NCBI GenBank assembly: GCA_051294375.1
Contig: CM119265.1
Span: 16,374,005-16,438,004 of the forward strand
Origin: Paraspadella gotoi
Lineage: Eukaryota; Chaetognatha
Direction: 5' to 3'
Length of the DNA stretch: 64,000 nucleotides
Made by a program: the position numbers and the translations under genes. A model generated the notes under the pieces. It had not been told where the DNA came from. It was given only the letters and a program-made list of their open reading frames with translations, and ran no database searches. Every line of letters starts with the position of its first letter. The first letter of the stretch is position 1. Shown here one piece after another: positions 62,141 to 64,000 of this stretch.

Positions 62141-63428
62141 TATTGTTTTTTGAGTTTTTAATCAAAATTTGTTTAATTGACTTTTTCAATATTGTTGATT
62201 GAAGAATTAATAAAGCCATCTATCAATGTTTACAGACAAGGCTTTGATTATTTATAATTAAGTTGACCAGTTTGGAGACTATCTACATATACGAGTTTTG
62301 ATTTTAAAAAAAACTTATAAACAAAAGCAATTCTTTAAAATCTTGGAAGTTAAGCTTCTTCTCAAGTGTTCTCTGTTTACTTTAAATGAAACTACTTTAT
62401 TTATAATAGTTACAAAATATTTACTATTCAAATTTAGTAACGTTTATTAGACAGTATTTAATTTTTTTTACGATCATTCAACATAATAAACTTAATCATG
62501 ATTCTGATACTGAATGGATTCCTTTTCACTTATCGTATATGTATATACTGAGAATTTATCGAATGATTTGACTTTTAACTTTCAGTTTTTAGCTTTATTT
62601 TTAGACTTTTTTAAATTTTGTTTAGTTGAAAGAGAAAATATTTTTCACTTATTATGATTATCAGTTTAATGTAAAGTCTGTTATTATGAGTACATGGATA
62701 AGATTAGACTAATTCACTAAAATTGCTGCTTTCAAGCTTGTGCTCTAAAAATTAAAATTGCTGTTTTAAAAAAAAAAAATTTATTATAATTATAAATACT
62801 ATTATTTTACATTATTATTAATATTGTTAATTATTTTTTGATAATATTAATACTTATTATTTTTTTTAATATTTTACTTTTATTGGTTATTTTTATCTTA
62901 AGTTATCATGTTTTCTTCGGATTTACCTATTTATTAAGCAACATATAACGGTAAATAAACGATTTTGAAAAGTTATACAATTTATAAATGTTTATTTTAT
63001 GTAATAAGGATTTTAAGGCCAAGCAAAATAGTTAATTTATATTTTATGCAAAAATCTGTTCCGAATTCCTTCTTTTGGTAGGAAAAAAGCATTCGAGCTC
63101 TCGTTTAAATGCCATTTATCTTGTTTATATTAGGTATAATACTATAAACTATTTATATTTATAAAAACTATTCTAAAACTTTTAATATTTAATTATTTTA
63201 TAATATTACAATAATTAAACGTCTTGAAATTACGCGATTAAATGAGCGTCATCGTTATCTTGACACTTCGATTTAAGCTAATTTGCATAATTTAGGAGCC
63301 AGATAAAATCGACCGGGATCTCTTCATGTTTTGAGAATTTCAAATCGAAATAAAGGTGGTTTTAAAATTAAAGTATATGATGTGTGTGATCCACTTGTGT
63401 AAACGTTTTTAAAATCCGAATTTCATCT

Positions 63429-63720
63429 TGATACACTAATATGAGGGAAAGGTGGAATGGAATGCGAATATGAGGAAAGGTGGAATGAATTGCGAATGAT
63501 GAGGGAGGGGGAATGAATGCGAATATGAGGAGAAAGTGAATTAATGCGAAATATGAGGGAAAGGTGAATGAATGCGAATATGAGGGAAAGGTGGATGAAT
63601 GGGAATATGAGGGAAGGTGAATGAATGCGAATATGAGGGAAAGGTGGAATGAATGCGAAATATGAGGAAAGGTTGAATGAATGCGAATATGAGGGAAAGG
63701 TGGAATGAATGTGAATATTA
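63429..63720 (+). repeat. Minisatellite of about 28 bp
   Basis: About ten head-to-tail copies of GAATATGAGGGAAAGGTGGA plus ATGAATGC, varying by small indels. The minus-strand frame through it (FPHIRIHS-like) is not a gene. Confidence 0.9.
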
Positions 63721-63907
63721 TTGAATGTTGATAGGACAATTTTTAAGGAAGTTTAGGGAAATTTGGTCTATATAGAAAGACAAATGGTAAAAAGAAATGA
63801 ATGCTAAAACAGAATGAATGCTTATTTAAAGAGAAGATCGCTACTTGTCGAAACAGACAAAAAGCCTGAGCATGAATCTAAAAATTGCAACAACAAAAAA
63901 AATTACT

Positions 63908-63962
63908 AAAATACAATACAATACAAAACAATACAATAAAATACAATACAATGCAATACTAC
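63908..63962 (+). repeat. ACAAT pentanucleotide repeat
   Basis: Ten or so ATACA/ACAAT units with minor variants near the right edge. Confidence 0.85.
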
Positions 63963-64000
63963 ACATGTTTTCTAGCTAAAAACACGTATTTAAAATTTGA

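Larger units (their letters stand above)
59237..64000. other. Noncoding AT-rich right end
   Basis: The first part should be a VGLUT intron. It holds (CT)n tracts at 59296-59378, 60268-60356 and 60452-60527, an AAGAAAGG-type purine stretch at 60765-61020, and about 2.3 kb of AT-rich DNA with no coding signal. No VGLUT N-terminal exon was recognised on the minus strand. Confidence 0.5.

Overview
The window is invertebrate metazoan nuclear DNA. Genes have many short GC- and CpG-rich exons with GT-AG introns, inside AT-rich noncoding DNA full of (GA)n/(CT)n microsatellites. Animal-specific families are present (vesicular glutamate transporter, neutral sphingomyelinase 2, TMEM9, TRIM-type NHL protein). 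I cannot name the species or phylum. Nine N gaps (14563-14587, 14794-15037, 15420-15455, 16390-17131, 17729-17990, 22235-22244, 32882-32891, 32956-32965, 54792-54816) and several single-base frame breaks point to a long-read draft assembly.

Layout. 0-9 kb, minus strand: a possible 3' end of an unknown gene (16-527), a neutral sphingomyelinase-2 homologue lacking its last exon(s) (3003-4420), and a complete ten-exon patatin-like phospholipase with a C-terminal TPR-like tail (4878-8696). 11.4-12.2 kb, plus strand: two orphan exons of a TBC Rab-GAP domain. 12.5-16.3 kb: a large inverted duplication around N gaps. Its right arm carries intact exons of a long plus-strand gene (15715-24971) encoding a propeller-like, serine-rich protein that I could not name. 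Its left arm is an indel-damaged copy of two of those exons. 25.6 kb: a tRNA-derived SINE. 26.5-28.9 kb, minus strand: a small multi-pass membrane protein (perhaps TMEM276-like) and a secreted C-type-lectin-like protein. 29.5-31 kb, plus strand: an NHL-repeat protein. 31.4-33.8 kb, minus strand: a single-pass receptor with an LDL-receptor class A module. 34.6-39.3 kb, minus strand: a multi-exon C2H2 zinc-finger gene. 39.7-40.3 kb, minus strand: intronless TMEM9. 41.2-44.3 kb, minus strand: a helical protein with discoidin-like 3' exons. 48.3-59.2 kb, minus strand: a vesicular glutamate transporter (SLC17A6/7/8 type) whose N-terminal exons lie outside the window. Its 7.5 kb intron holds a 3 kb direct duplication with an error-rich second copy. 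59.2-64 kb: no coding signal, only microsatellites, a decayed foldback repeat and a minisatellite.

Functional grouping. There is no operon-like organisation. Two adjacent genes act on membrane lipids (sphingomyelinase and patatin), and two others belong to vesicle or endosome biology (TMEM9 and VGLUT), but I read this as ordinary animal gene neighbourhood rather than a system. The most unusual content is structural: the two duplications that abut equal-sized 25-N gaps, a foldback element with a decayed relative 27 kb away, and (GA)n/(CT)n tracts that run straight out of splice donors or into acceptors.
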